NCBI GenBank assembly: GCA_963576785.1 | Contig: OY756142.1 | Location: 310,001-374,000, forward strand | DNA from: Chlorophyllum brunneum | Taxonomy: Eukaryota; Basidiomycota; Agaricomycetes; Agaricales; Agaricaceae | Length of the DNA stretch: 64,000 bases | Direction of reading: 5' to 3' | Shown here: positions 33,240 to 44,841 of the stretch, in pieces | How positions within the stretch are numbered: position 1 is the first letter of the stretch | Layout of the letters: each line of letters opens with the position of its first letter | Translations under genes and position numbers: made by a program | Notes under the pieces: generated by a model | Told to the model about the DNA's origin: nothing | Databases searched by the model: none | The model's input: only the letters and a program-made list of their open reading frames with translations

Positions 33240-34157
33240 ATGGATCAACAAGTCCCCAACTTGAACGACTCCGAGACTGCCGGCCCCGTCTTCACTCAAT
33301 ATGGGACAGAGGCTCTGCATCATGCGCAAGACGCTGTTCCCTATCACTTGCGAGTTCAGAAATGGCTCGCCAACATCGGCAACATCCTCAAGCTGCCACT
33401 GTAAGATTACCCCTTCCAGATCCTAGTCTGCATCAAGGATCTGACTCGCCTCTCCAGCAAATATTTGCAGCTGTTAGCCGTGGAGATTACGGTCCTACTG
33501 CACGACCAACTGCTCATGGTCGCATCGAGCAAGGCATATAATTGGTTTCTGGAGCAGATCCCTCAACTCGCATACCTCATCGTGGATTCGTAGGTTACAG
33601 CTCCTCTGACTGCCGTCTGTATCTGATCGTCGGGTAGGGGTCCCAAGACGTTGAACGCTCCGCGATTTATGTTCTGTTCAGATGATGCCCACTGGAACGA
33701 GTGGGCTATGACCGAACTGAGCATACAAGCTTTGGCGTTGTATTACGCGAAAAAAACGGCTGAGCTCGTTCGGAAGAGGAATTTCAACACCGACTATGTT
33801 GACGCAGTGCGTGTCTTTCCTAGAATCCTCCCAGCAACAAGTAGCCTGATGACTCTTCCATAGACTAGTAGTAGTACTGACTTGGCGGGCCATGTCCAGA
33901 AGCTCTACCTTGTCACACACTCCCTAATTCCGCTCATCTTCGTTTTAATCGCCCTCTGTCTTGGCACCGTCACATTAATCTTGAGGAGACTCTCAGGGAG
34001 GGGACATCAGTGTGCCAAGAACAGTCACGGCCAGGGCGTCGCGGTATGGACCCCGAGAGCCCTCCTCATCATAGGCCTCGGCATGTTTGGGCAGTGGAGT
34101 GTACTCGCCCTCTCGAATATCGACCAGTCTATCGAGAGTGTGGAGTCAGCAATATGA
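33240..34157 (+). CDS. Membrane protein of the diversifying paralogue trio, copy B
   Basis: Four exons with intron positions as in copies A and C. ATG 33240 begins MDQQVPNLNDSE. Shared motifs are TEALHHAQDAVPYHLR then KWL, FLEQIPQLA in exon 2, LYYAKKTAELVRKRNF in exon 3, and a short Ser/Asp linker. Exon 4 carries two strongly hydrophobic segments (SLIPLIFVLIALCLGTVTLI and LLIIGLGMFGQWSVLAL) separated by a polar loop with NSHGQG. Copy C has SVHGQ at the same place. About 250 residues. By eye the protein matches copy A at only about 30%, despite flanks that align over kilobases. Function unknown. Confidence 0.8.
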
Positions 34158-35269
34158 CCTGGGCTGATTATTCCAGTTGACCACGCACCGTGTGCTATCT
34201 CCATTACTAGGTCAAAACCCCTCATTCGCCTATCTTCTCCCGAATTTCTTGGTTTTCTCGCATCGATACCACCTCCTCTTCTCTCTGCTCTTATATGAAG
34301 AGTTAATTGAACAACACCTACCTAAATAGTATAATGCATTGTCCCGGATATAAACATCTTAGAGACCTTGTTCTTTAGAGCGTTCGCTCCTATCTTTTTC
34401 TTTTTCCTGTACTTAGCTCCCATCTCATCATAATAACGGACCTCTTTTATTACTGGACGAGTGTGAACACAAATCGCGACCGTTAATTACACTCCCACGG
34501 CGCACAGACTCAGTCAGCGGCCAAACAGCGTCCTAATCAAGAACCGTTCGTGCGCATGATGCAGGGTTTCCTCCTCAACCTTCATGCCGGACCAGAGTTT
34601 TAAAATGCCATGCTAGACCACAACGACGGTGGCCTCTTTCAATTGTAACAAATCTCCTGCGTCCCTGGCTACTCGGTCGCGAAGGGAGAAGCGAAATTAA
34701 CAGCACTCTACATGTCACACACATCGTCACCTCTGTGGAATTGAAGGGGATTGGACGGGGCGAGACAAGGATATATCGGGATCATTTCCGAGTGATTGGC
34801 ACTCGTTCTACCGACTGTCGGTGGCAGATGCCGTCAACCAACCCTTCAATGAAAATTTCTCTCTCCTTTCCTGGCCTCCCGCGGAACTAGACAGGTAGCG
34901 GAGCAATCGACCATCCTGACTCAAGGAGATCCGGGTACCAGTGTCATCTAGATCCTCATTGGATCCTCTCAAACCCTGGAGTCCTTTTAATGTTAGACAT
35001 CGAGTTCTGCGAATATACCACAGTTCAGATTTCACGGACAAGCGCAGCAATTCATCTCACGGCTTTTCGGGATCTCGGACCTTTGAACCACACAACACAC
35101 TATCAGTTGGTGGATTGTTTGAGGCGCGTGAACTTGAAAGAACACCAGTTTGCGGCGAGCGCTTGGCTCGTGTCTCCATTAAGCGGAAGGAATGCAAAAC
35201 ATTGACCATATTGCACCAATAGTACAGTGATGTACAGTGTTGTATTATGCGATGAACGAGAGAAAGTTT

Positions 35270-36364
35270 TCAGCCAGTCCAGACAGAGGGGCCAGGAGCA
35301 GTGTAGCTCTGGAGGTTGTTGTAGATGTTGACCTAGTGCAAACAAGGTCGTGAGTATTATAAGTTTAGTCGAGGAAAGTTTTGGGCTTACGGTGATGCCA
35401 GGGTCGGAGCCTTGGTATGCTCCAGGAAGAGCAACCTTGGGGGGGTTGGCACTGCCTCCGCTGGCGATCTTGACCTGAGCACAGCCTGGATGAAGTCAGT
35501 AAAACGCAGTCCGTCTCTGGTTGCTAGGGCACCTTACCAATGTAGAATTGAGCACCGGGGTAGGTCTCAGCGACGTGAAGGGCGATCTGCGAGCGAAGAC
35601 ATCGGTCCAGAATCCAACATGCAGGCGAAGTTTCCAAAAACTTACGATCTCAGCACGGAGAAGGTACTCGCCAGCGGGGAGGGATGAAGGAATAGTGACG
35701 TCGTGTTTGCCTATTTATCCCGTTTAGCTGGAGAAACCAAGACATCATAGTGGTGACCCACCGCTGTTGGCGTTGACGACGTCGGTAGCCCACTCCATAG
35801 TGGAAGGGTTGAGAAGACCAGAAGAGTAAATCTTGGTCCAAACCTCACCCTGGCCGTTGAAGCTGGCAGCACTGGACGGTGCTTTGGCAATGTAGACCTG
35901 GACGGGACCCTTGTGGCCAGCGGAGATGGGGTCTTCACCTGTGCGCTGTGCGTGCTGGTGCCACTCGAAGCTGTAACATTGAAGTTATGAGACTGGACAG
36001 AGAGAGAGAGTTAAAGGCAAACGAACGTGATCGTGGAACCGGCGTTGATTTCGATTGTGTTAACACCTGAACCAGAAAGGCCATTGACATTGCAGGTCAA
36101 GTCGGTGGAGGACACATCGGTAACGGGGTTGTTGCTTGGGGGCACACGAATGTAGTTGTTCAGGCCCTCGTCAGTCTGAAGATATACCCTTAACTTGGGC
36201 TCAAAGTGAAACAAAGTCAGAATTGTTACGTACACCATCATACCAGATGTACTGCATAGTGACTGGAGACCGTTAGCCTCTGTTGTTAATTGAACAAGAA
36301 AGTATCCCTTACAGTGAGCATTAGCGACCGCCGCAGCGGCAAGGACGGCAAGGACGGACTTCAT
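35270..36364 (-). CDS. AA9 lytic polysaccharide monooxygenase (formerly GH61), secreted
   Basis: ATG 36364 begins a signal peptide MKSVLAVLAAAAVANA, cut before His. The mature protein would start HYIWYDG after the first intron, and that N-terminal His is the first half of the copper histidine brace. Next come NNYIRVPPSNNPVTDVSSTD and INAGSTITF, and an intron rebuilds EWHQHA, containing the second copper-binding His. Then GPVQVYIAKAPSS, VTIPSSLPAGEYLLRAEI, IALHVAETYPGAQFYIGCAQ with the axial Tyr (QFY), and a short tail ending SVWTG. About 230 residues in seven or eight exons with no cellulose-binding module, so a catalytic-domain-only AA9. It oxidatively cleaves cellulose or related glucans with an external electron donor. 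The third intron uses a weaker donor (GTTCGT). Confidence 0.9.
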
Positions 36365-36411
36365 GCTGGGGAACGGAAGGACTTTGGGATTACCATCCCC
36401 ACCATAACATC

Positions 36412-36420
36412 CTATATATA
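36412..36420 (-). promoter_or_regulatory. TATA box of the AA9 gene
   Basis: TATATATAG on the minus strand about 50 bp upstream of the ATG, a compact and well-placed core promoter. Confidence 0.5.
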
Positions 36421-37279
36421 CGTCCACGGCATCCTTATTGCGAGCCCTTTTAGCGGGCACGAGAGTCCATTATGGGATTATTCGCTAGAATCTTGGTAAC
36501 TGCAGAGATGGCAAAGATGGATAAACGTCAATGTAGAAGAATTAGGCTGTTCTGGAGACAATGACAGTGGGGTTGATTGGGGTTGCGGAGCCTTGCGTGG
36601 GGAAGAGAACCAGAAAGATCATCACGAGTTCATACAAGATTCCGGAGTTCAAGCGTATGGACGTTCATCGGTACCGCGAATAACAGAAACGATTGCCTGA
36701 ACTTCGGAAAGCAAGGCGGAAAAACAGAAGGATTGGAGCAGAGGCGTGATGGATCAGTCGGCTGTCTATCATTCAACTCAGTCCTTGAGAATATGAGAGT
36801 CCCTATTGGCGGCCTACAATGGCACCTGTCTAGTCCTATGTCATCCTGGGTTTCGACACTTGATTATTTCTTTCCGCCATCACATGAGAATTGCACATTT
36901 AAAGAAGGCGAGGAGAACGCGTATGTCCCGAGAACCGTATGGGTAGTAAAGGCACCGTGCCGAGAGGTATATAGACACAGAGTGGAAATGGTTGGGGCGT
37001 TTCAGGATGATTAACCGACTGCAGACAGGCTCAGCTAGTAGCGCTGATGTGTTGCGCTCGTATAAGAGGGTTTTCTCCGACTTCTAAAAATAGGTGCACC
37101 TTCCAATGAATGTTCCCACGCAACAGTTCCGGGTCGGTCGCTTGACCAATACTCTGTTCATCCATCAGCGACCAAGGTAAGCAGAGTCTGCACGAATAGA
37201 GGTCCTTACTCTAGTAACACACCCTATAGACGTCATTTCGTGATACTTTGGTATCATTCGGCAGGGTCCTGTCGGCGCG
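36421..37279. other. Divergent promoter region between AA9 and cyclophilin genes
   Basis: No recognised gene. A 145-residue plus-strand frame at 36577-37014 has no motif and was rejected. Confidence 0.45.
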
Positions 37280-38983
37280 ATGTCTGTCTTATTTGAAACG
37301 TCTTTAGGGGACATCGTGATCGACCTCGAGACGGAACTCTGTCCCAAAACCTGCGAAAACTTCCTCAAGTTATGCAAGATGTACTATTATAATCTTAACG
37401 CTTTCTTTAATGGTGAGATGCGCTCATTTTACAGATACTTCTTTTCGCGAATTTGACACTTTGTTACCTCCAGTTTCAAAAGATTTCTTAGCTCAAGCTG
37501 GTGATCCAACGGCCACGGGTACAGGTGGCGAAAGCGTCTGGTCATACATTTCCTCCACGTCGTCGACAAAGTCTCCGAATGAAGACAAGAAGCCACGTTA
37601 CTTCGCACCAGAAATTCGACCAAAGCTCAAACATACAAAACGTGGCACAGTCTCCATGGCTGTAGCCCCCGCTCTCGTCGACGCGTCGGGTGAACAAGTA
37701 CAAGGTGGATGTGGTAGTCAATTCTTCATCACGCTAGGTGATAACGTGGACTACCTGGACGGCAAACATGCCGTATTTGGGCATGTTGTTGAAGGAGAAG
37801 AAACACTGGAGAAGATGAACGAGGTCTACGTGGACCAAGATTCCCGTCCTTTTAAGGACATTCGAATAAGACATGTCGTTATCCTTGGTATGTCCTTTAC
37901 CTCTGGAGGACTTACGTTTGGTCTCTAATCAGGGACCTACTTTTCAGACGACCCATTCTCCGATCCACCCGGCCTTGTCATACCCCCTTCCTCTCCAACC
38001 CGACCTCCGGATAACTCAACTCGTATCGCTGAAGATGAAGATCCATTTTTCCAACTCCCTGAGGAAGAAGAAGACCGCATCCGGCGTGAAAAAGCAGCGG
38101 CGGCGTCGGCACTTACCCTCGAAATGGTTGGCGACCTTCCTTTCGCTAACGTGCGGCCCCCGGAAAATGTCTTGTTCGTTTGCAAGCTCAACCCTGTGAC
38201 TCGAGATGAGGATCTAGAACTGATATTCTCTCGCTTTGGAACTATCATGAGCTGTCAAGTAATTCGGGACAAAAGGACGGGTGATTCGTTACAGTATGCG
38301 TTCATTGAGTTTGACAAAAGGGACGATGCAGAACAGGTGAGCACTAGTCTTTCTCCTTATCGCTAGATTGCCTTCTAGAGCACTGTTGATGTGGGACTCT
38401 TTCTAGGCTTATTTTAAGATGCAAAACGTTTTAGTAGATGACCGTCGAATATGGGTAGACTTGTGTGTTTCTTTCCTGTTCTTCCATTTTACATCACCGC
38501 CACGTTATAGCACATGACGTGGGATTCCCTGATACCCCATCTTTCCCACTTATGTTACACACGTTCGGATTTGACGCTGACCAGCTTATTTTTAACAGTT
38601 CACAATCCGTGGCTAGGGTGAACAATCATTGGTCGAACGACATCAAGAGGGGCCCTCAGATGAGGCGAGGTGCTGATGGATTTGCGGGTCGAAATGATCT
38701 TGAGCGAACAAAGCGTTATCGTGATGAAGAAAGCGGACGTCGTGGAGGTAATGGGTATGGGATGGTGTTTGATGTGCCCAGCCATCAAAATCACCGTTCG
38801 GAGCGCCAAAAATATCGCAGCCGAAGTCGCGAACGTGACAGGTCCGGGAGGGGTAGCAATAGGTCGCGGAGTCCGCGAGACAGGCACGGGGAAGGCCATA
38901 GATATCGAGAGCGGGACAGAGACAGGCGGAGAGACAGGAGTCGGGACAAAGAAGCGCGGTCGGACTATCATCACAGGCGGTGA
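37280..38983 (+). CDS. RNA-binding cyclophilin (PPIL4/Rct1 type): PPIase + RRM + Arg/Ser tail
   Basis: Five exons. ATG 37280 begins [19 protein letters not shown], the typical start of this cyclophilin class. The PPIase domain runs to about residue 165 with [33 protein letters not shown] and [11 protein letters not shown] linker follows, then an RRM with RNP2 VLFVCKLNP and RNP1 region LQYAFIEFD, completed over an intron by [20 protein letters not shown]. The C-terminal ~110 residues are rich in Arg/Asp/Ser ([10 protein letters not shown]). The orthologues in S. pombe (Rct1/Cyp6) and human (PPIL4) act in the nucleus on RNA polymerase II CTD phosphorylation and splicing. The domain order and length match, so the assignment is firm. 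Confidence 0.93.
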
Positions 38984-39646
38984 AGCCATAGAGTCACTGC
39001 GACACGTGACTCGTCTTGAGTTGAGTATTGCAAGTATGGCACGCACTTCTCGGTTTGATCTCTTGTGGACAGTCCCTGTACCATACCATCCAGCTCTTGG
39101 TTCAATCAATTGTACCGTGTGAGCGGTGGAATCATATTTGCATTCCTCACCACACAGATCCCCATCCATCCACTAGCGGTGGTTTGTCAAACCCGCAAAG
39201 CCCTTGCGTCAAACCGTGGGGCAATCATAACGTCAGGGCTTAGGCAGAACCTTGATTGAAATTGGTCGGGAAACGATCCCTCTGTGTCAACTGTGCAACT
39301 AGTCTGTTGGTTGCCCCGACCATCACCCAGTCATCATTAAGCTTGGTTACGGTACCCAGCGCCATATGAATCGATTTCACACCTGTGCTGAAGGGCGGCG
39401 ATATTTGGCGCAAATGCTATTATTACAGCACTACTGAAACAAGGATGCTCAGAGACGAAACCAGATCAGGCCGCTCTAACGCTGTGTTGATCTCTCCGAT
39501 CCCATCGACGCTATTTCTATTATCGTTTTCGTCAGTCGGGGTAGTGGTATATATATAATGGTCTGTACCTCTCTCCGCCCCCTCACCCAACTTATATACC
39601 TCGCAACAGGTCTCCCCTCCTCCCTCCAGCCACTTAACTCATCACT
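38984..39646. other. Intergenic region with promoter of the BTB gene
   Basis: 3' flank of the cyclophilin gene, then a TATA box and CT-rich leader for the next gene. No other feature. Confidence 0.4.
39548..39559 (+). promoter_or_regulatory. TATA box of the BTB gene
   Basis: TATATATATAAT about 90 bp upstream of ATG 39647, followed by a pyrimidine-rich stretch. Confidence 0.5.
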
Positions 39647-40510
39647 ATGGCTATTGAACAGCGTATTCCAGAACGAACCACAATCTCTTGTGAATTCGAC
39701 TCTGACGATGCAGACATCATCCTTCTCTCGCGAAACCCTCCAACAGAATTCCATGTCCACAGCGTCATTCTCGCAGCAGCATCCCCCTTCTTTCACGACA
39801 TGTTTACTCTTCCACAACCTCCCACTAGCAGCCCGAAACCCACCAAGCCCGTCGTTCCAGTAACGGAATCACGAGATGTGCTGGCAACTCTGCTTCACTT
39901 TGTCTATCCCCTACCCGACCCACAACTCCATTCCCTTGACGACTTGCCTCCCATCCTTGACGCTGCAATCAAATACGATTTCCCCAGTGTCATCGCAACC
40001 CTCCGTCGTTTCCTTACCTCTTCTGAGAACCTCCGAAAGTCCCCTATCCAGGTCTACGCCATTGCTAGCCGCTTCGACTTGGAAGAAGAATCTCAGATCG
40101 CCTCCTCATATACACTTTCCTTCAACCTCCTCGATGGTCCCCTATGTGAAGACTTGAAATACATCTCTGCATGGCAATACCACCGTCTCCTCGATCTTCA
40201 CCGTACACGATCAAAGGCCGCACAACAAGTCATCGACGTTGCAAACTGTCCACCAGAAATCAAATGTATGCAATGTAACAGCTCCCTCTACACCGCCCAA
40301 GGTCAACCAAAGTGGTATTACGAATGGGAAAAGCAGGCCAAGGTGGAATTGGCTGTTCGTCCTGTTAGTGATATCATCTTCTCTATGGACTTTATTGGAA
40401 AAGCTATTAAGAAGTCTGGGTGCGGGAAATGTAGTGAGAGCGTTTTTCAGTGTTGGCCGTGGTTGGAGGGAATGAAGAAGCAGATGGAGGCACTGCCGAG
40501 TACGGTATGA
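39647..40510 (+). CDS. BTB/POZ domain protein, single exon
   Basis: Intronless, 287 residues, unusual among the intron-rich neighbours. The N-terminal half is a BTB domain: DSDDADIILLSRNPPTEFHV, HSVILAAASPFFHDMF, then ESRDVLATLLHFVYP and a helical region. This is the common fungal BTB form acting in protein-protein contacts. The C-terminal part contains three Cys pairs or near-pairs: CPPEIKCMQC, SGCGKC and a single Cys in FQCWPW, possibly a small zinc-binding site. Substrate-adaptor function for a Cul3 ligase is possible, but nothing here proves it. Confidence 0.88.
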   Translation: MAIEQRIPERTTISCEFDSDDADIILLSRNPPTEFHVHSVILAAASPFFHDMFTLPQPPTSSPKPTKPVVPVTESRDVLATLLHFVYPLPDPQLHSLDDLPPILDAAIKYDFPSVIATLRRFLTSSENLRKSPIQVYAIASRFDLEEESQIASSYTLSFNLLDGPLCEDLKYISAWQYHRLLDLHRTRSKAAQQVIDVANCPPEIKCMQCNSSLYTAQGQPKWYYEWEKQAKVELAVRPVSDIIFSMDFIGKAIKKSGCGKCSESVFQCWPWLEGMKKQMEALPSTV

Positions 40511-41000
40511 GCTTCTCAGCTTCACGTTTTTGGGTTTACTTGTTTTGGGCCTAGCGCCTGTTGATATTCATTATTCGTTCCATGGATTTTAGCAGCGCAC
40601 ATTTACCATCCATCTATCATTATTGTTCATGACCAACTTCACTGTAGTTAATGCCGCGCCCGAGTATTGTTTCGCATACATCATCTTGACTGTGTAGTGT
40701 ACCAGTTAGTGCATACGAAGATAATACTTAATGAAATATTTCGAAGGAAATCTTTTCCTATGAACAGAGTAAACTGCGAGCTATTAAATTACACAAAAAG
40801 AAAGACACAACTAGATCACGACAACGTTCGATGGGGTAGGCTCTGGATATATATACAGTGTGGAATAACTTAAAACTATAATGTCCTAGAACCAAACACC
40901 GAGTGAAGTGACCGTGTTATAGTATAAGTATGTACGATAAATCCAAAAGCCAGGTGTAGATAGATAATACCAGAGGCAAATAGAACCATGCTCTAACTCC
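40511..41000. other. 3' flanks of convergent genes
   Basis: AT-rich 3' sequence between the BTB gene and the coiled-coil gene; nothing else seen. Confidence 0.4.
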
Positions 41001-44000
41001 TCAGATCTCATCTCCAGACCTCGGCGTCCTCTGCATAAATGACTCCTCCCGAAAGCTCCCCACTACATTCCTCGCAATAAACGGGTCCGAAACACCGCTG
41101 GCCGGATCTAGCATAAAGCTCGCAGCAGCCCAAGACGTAAAGTCGCCCATGCCGCCCTTCCGCGAGCTCATAGTCACAGCCTTCCTTCCATTGGGCGTCT
41201 TGGGCGAAGTGGTAGGTATTGGCTTAGGCTTTGACGGTGATGACGTAATACGCCCTGCTGTTGCCTTGGATGGAACTGGCGTTTGCGGTCGTTCCGCCGG
41301 TGGTGGGGGTTGTATCTTTCTGGCAGCCTCGGCGACAGGTTGTTCCGATGCCGTCGAGGATGAGGGTACCATCACCAATGAAGTGGTCTTATGCGTTGCG
41401 GTTTCCGGGAGATTAGGTTGAGCTCCGGATCCAGCGGAGCTGCTGAGTTTAAGGTTTTGCACCGTTCTACTCAGTGCTTGGAGCACAGATGAACTATCAG
41501 GCCAGGCAGTCTTCAATACACCTGCAAGTGCCCTAGAGGACTGTGACTCTGCGCCACCCCTTCTCTGGTCTTCCTGCGATTGCTCTCCGTGACCCGTAAA
41601 AGTGGCGTGAATCGAAGAATCCGATAATCCTCTCCTCCTGAGCGTCCTCTGCAGTAAAGGAGCCACCTGATCCTGCGACTCGTCTATCATGGCATCAACA
41701 TTCCGGGAAATATCCGCCTTTGGTACTGGCAGAACTGTATTCCTTCCAACAGTGCGTGTTCCATCGGCAATGGGACCTTCTGAGGGGATATCGGTTATTC
41801 CTCCCCCCAGTTGCATCAGCGACACCATGCGGCGCGCTTGTTGCTGGGGAGGAACCACCACCCAGGTATCTGAACTTGTACTCGTGTTAGTGCTGAGCTG
41901 TGGAGCGCCAGCGAAGATGTCCATTAGCGCAGTTGTGCCGTCAGCTGGCGGTGACCAAGTGACTGTGACGGGGGGTGAGGTTGTGCTCGTTGTCGATCTT
42001 CCTCCTATGCCAGAGAACTCGACATTGACGGTTGTAGCAGATGCTGCGAGGGCCGGACTTAATTTTGGTACAAATCGGGTATTAGGATTCCTCGAACTAT
42101 TTGAACGCGTCGAAATCGGCGGAGGATTCTCGTGGCGTGGAGGGGAGAATAGCCTAGAAATGGGTGAAATCCAACTTTGGGCTCCTGAGCTCGCTGGACC
42201 GTCCTTATCGATTTCTTTCTCCCTTTCAGGATACAGAGCGTGCTCCCTGATCTTGGCTGCTATGGAAGGATCAAGGATGACTTCATTGAGGACGCTTCTG
42301 ATTTGTCCGAGTTCTGTGAATACGTCTCTGAAAAACTTGAACAATCCACGCAGGTCTTTGCGAGTCACAGGTAGTGCGGCTTTATCCTCCTCTAATAGAG
42401 AACGATACTGCGCGCGTAGAGCATTAACCTCGGAGAGGATATTACTAATTGTTGACTTGGATAGGTGGCCAATATCGGCACCTTTGAGATGCTGTCGTTT
42501 TAAACGGTTGGTCAGAGTCAACGGATCTGTCTGGACCATCCGACCGAGTAATGACGCAATCCGATCAACGAGAGAGGTCATTTGGGTTGAGGACGACTCG
42601 GAAAACGATGACGTTTCTGAGCGGTCATAAGGAGATAGCGAAGGTACTAGTGACGGCATCGGAGAGGGCGACAAGAGAGAGGAAGGGTATGTTTCTGTCT
42701 GAACTCCTCGAGATCTTGACAGTAGAAGGAACGGCCTGGGAGTGCGTCGTTTCTCCGTCGTAACAAAGTCATCATCTTGATCGTCGATGGAATTCTCAAT
42801 CTCGAAATTATAAGGAGAGTTGCGTGACGAAGATTTGCTGGAAGGAGCAAGTGAGTCGGTCGGGGAGAGTGGTTGATTGAATTCGGGAGTGAGGTGGTCC
42901 TGGATACAAAGAGGACTATTAAGACTTGCATCCACATCAAGGTGAACTACTTACGGGATGACGGCGGGGTTTACGTTCGCTGGTGAAGACCTAGATGGAA
43001 GGTAAGATCAACAATGCTCGATGTCCAACACAGCAAACGCACTGGGTAGTCTCTTGAAAAGAGAGTAGAAACACTGGGTCTGTGCGAATGCCTAGAGTTC
43101 GGAGTGTTTTCTGGCGAACGTGTTCATGAAAAAAGATGATCATGAAAGAGGCTCTGAAAACCCACCTCCAGAACGTGAAATGGGAGGATTCGCTTTGTAT
43201 TCCTCAAACTCTTCATGAAGAGAGGTGAAGTCCTCTCGTGAGTCGCTGAGCAATTGCTGAAGCTCATCGTTGTCATGTTTGAGTATCTCATTGTCTTGGA
43301 CAAGGGATTCAAGAATCTTGGTGATTTCTTCATAGCCATCCATGGTATCAAGGTTGCCCTATAGTCATTGAACAAATGTCACTAAAGGAATATGTTTTGT
43401 AACCTTACAGCTTCGCGGATGGACTCGAGCGTGGTTCGAGCGTCCTGCAGAAGACTCCCAGACGACTCCAAGCGATGCGACCGTTTCTCTTCCAAAGCCT
43501 CCTGTAACCGCCTCATTTCAGTCTGCAGCTTGACTACGCAAATAGAATGACTTCATCAGCAAGAGAAACAGCGCTGACGGACAAAAACGTACTTGTCTTG
43601 TCTTTCAGTGCAGCAAACCTTGACTCTGCCAACCTCGCCCGGTGTGACTCACTATCTCGTTCTTGCTGCATATCATCCCTCTCCTTCAATGCACCTGTTA
43701 GCCGGGTATCCCAACCAATAGAGCGGGCATGGTGCGCAGTTAGACGGGAGATGGTGGTTCGGGCGTCATGTAGTTCTTGTAACAGTGTCTTGTTGGAAAC
43801 CTCTGTGACTTCATTGTTTACAATAGCTTGATTAAGTCGCTACGCAGTTGAGTAAGCCAATGTGTAGGTGACCGGAGGTGAAGGTAGCCCACGACCAAGC
43901 GGGACATGAACACACCTTTTCCAAAACCTCCTTCTCCCTCAATAGCTCTGCATAGTGGGCATCGAACTGTTCTTGTCGGAATACCTTGGTATCATCCTCA

Positions 44001-44477
44001 TCTTCCTCGTCGTCAGGTATATCATTCTGGTGGTGGGTATCATTGATCTGGTTTATCCGGGGTTTGGCCTGCAGGGGATAAACGTTCATGAAATGCGCAA
44101 TGTACAGAGATTTGTGACTCGCCTCATGTTGGCGAACGTATGCCTCATGCCGCTGCAGTAAAGCCTGGCCAACCTCTGTGAACCGCATGAGAAGGTTGAG
44201 CAAGCAGACAAATGGGCAAAACCAGATACCCACCAGCGCTCAGAGTCAGTCGACTCTCGAGTTGAGACTTGTGTTCGTGCCATGCTTGCAAATTCTCGCA
44301 CTCTTCGGAACCACAGCAACATGCGAGGTTCGCCAGAGGGTCTGGAGAGGTTACCCGAGAGAAACCAGAGAGAGCTAGTGTTAGGTCGTCGATAGTGTCC
44401 GTGGCACGGTAGAGACTGTTTGCAAGAGATGATTGCCGGGTAAGAGGGTGGGATAGAGTGGGCTGTTGGGTGGTCAT
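41001..44477 (-). CDS. Large coiled-coil protein with Ser/Pro-rich C-terminal half, function unknown
   Basis: About seven exons. ATG 44477 begins MTTQQPTLSHPLTRQSSLAN, then LYRATDTIDDLTLALSGFS and a Cys cluster (ACCCGSEEC). After the first intron, EVGQALLQRHEAYVRQHEAS starts a long heptad-rich region spread over four exons (e.g. QEQFDAHYAELLREKEVLEK, LHDARTTISRLTAHH, KLQTEMRRLQEALEEK, SLVQDNEILKHDNDELQQLL). This is a clear coiled coil. The last exon (41001 to about 42950) encodes ~640 residues with Ser/Pro-rich low-complexity stretches and another helical patch around RSLLEEDKAALPVTRKDLRG. Total about 1000 residues. I recall the N-terminal motif from unannotated Agaricomycete proteins. A scaffold at the cytoskeleton or a vesicle is plausible, not shown. 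Confidence 0.75.
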
Positions 44478-44841
44478 GGTGGTATATGTTTAAGTCAGAG
44501 AGAGAACATGGGCAGTGACCGTCGCCTGCGGTGTGGAATTGTTCAAGTCTTATACCATCATGTGATCCATTACAGACGTCAATGTCAAGTCCGGGATCCG
44601 CTTCCCCACAACCGGCGCTTCTTATCTCCATCAACTCAATCTCTTCTGATATGATGGTTTATTATTGGACAGAAGAAAACATATCATACACCCCGTCAAC
44701 GCCCGATGCCAAACAGAGAAATGCGGAAATATAGTACGTAGATCCACAGAATAACGAACAAATTATGCATGCCCATGAGGTACAATCATCGAACAAATTC
44801 TATCAGGACCAAGACTTAACAAGTCTTTTAAGCGATTTGTA
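44478..44841. other. Promoter of the coiled-coil gene and 3' flank of the RasGAP gene
   Basis: No separate feature recognised. Confidence 0.35.

Larger units (their letters stand above)
31480..35090 (+). repeat. Duplication unit B
   Basis: Tandem partner of unit A. The order of parts is the same, with the gene at 33240-34157. Its distal end (to about 35090, matching ATCTCGGACCTTTGA in A) reaches close to the 3' end of the AA9 gene. Confidence 0.85.

Noticed and set aside
36577..37014. 145-residue plus-strand frame between AA9 and cyclophilin
   Set aside because: No recognisable domain; lies in a divergent promoter region.
41689..42630. 313-residue plus-strand frame
   Set aside because: Antisense shadow of the Ser/Pro-rich last exon of the coiled-coil gene.
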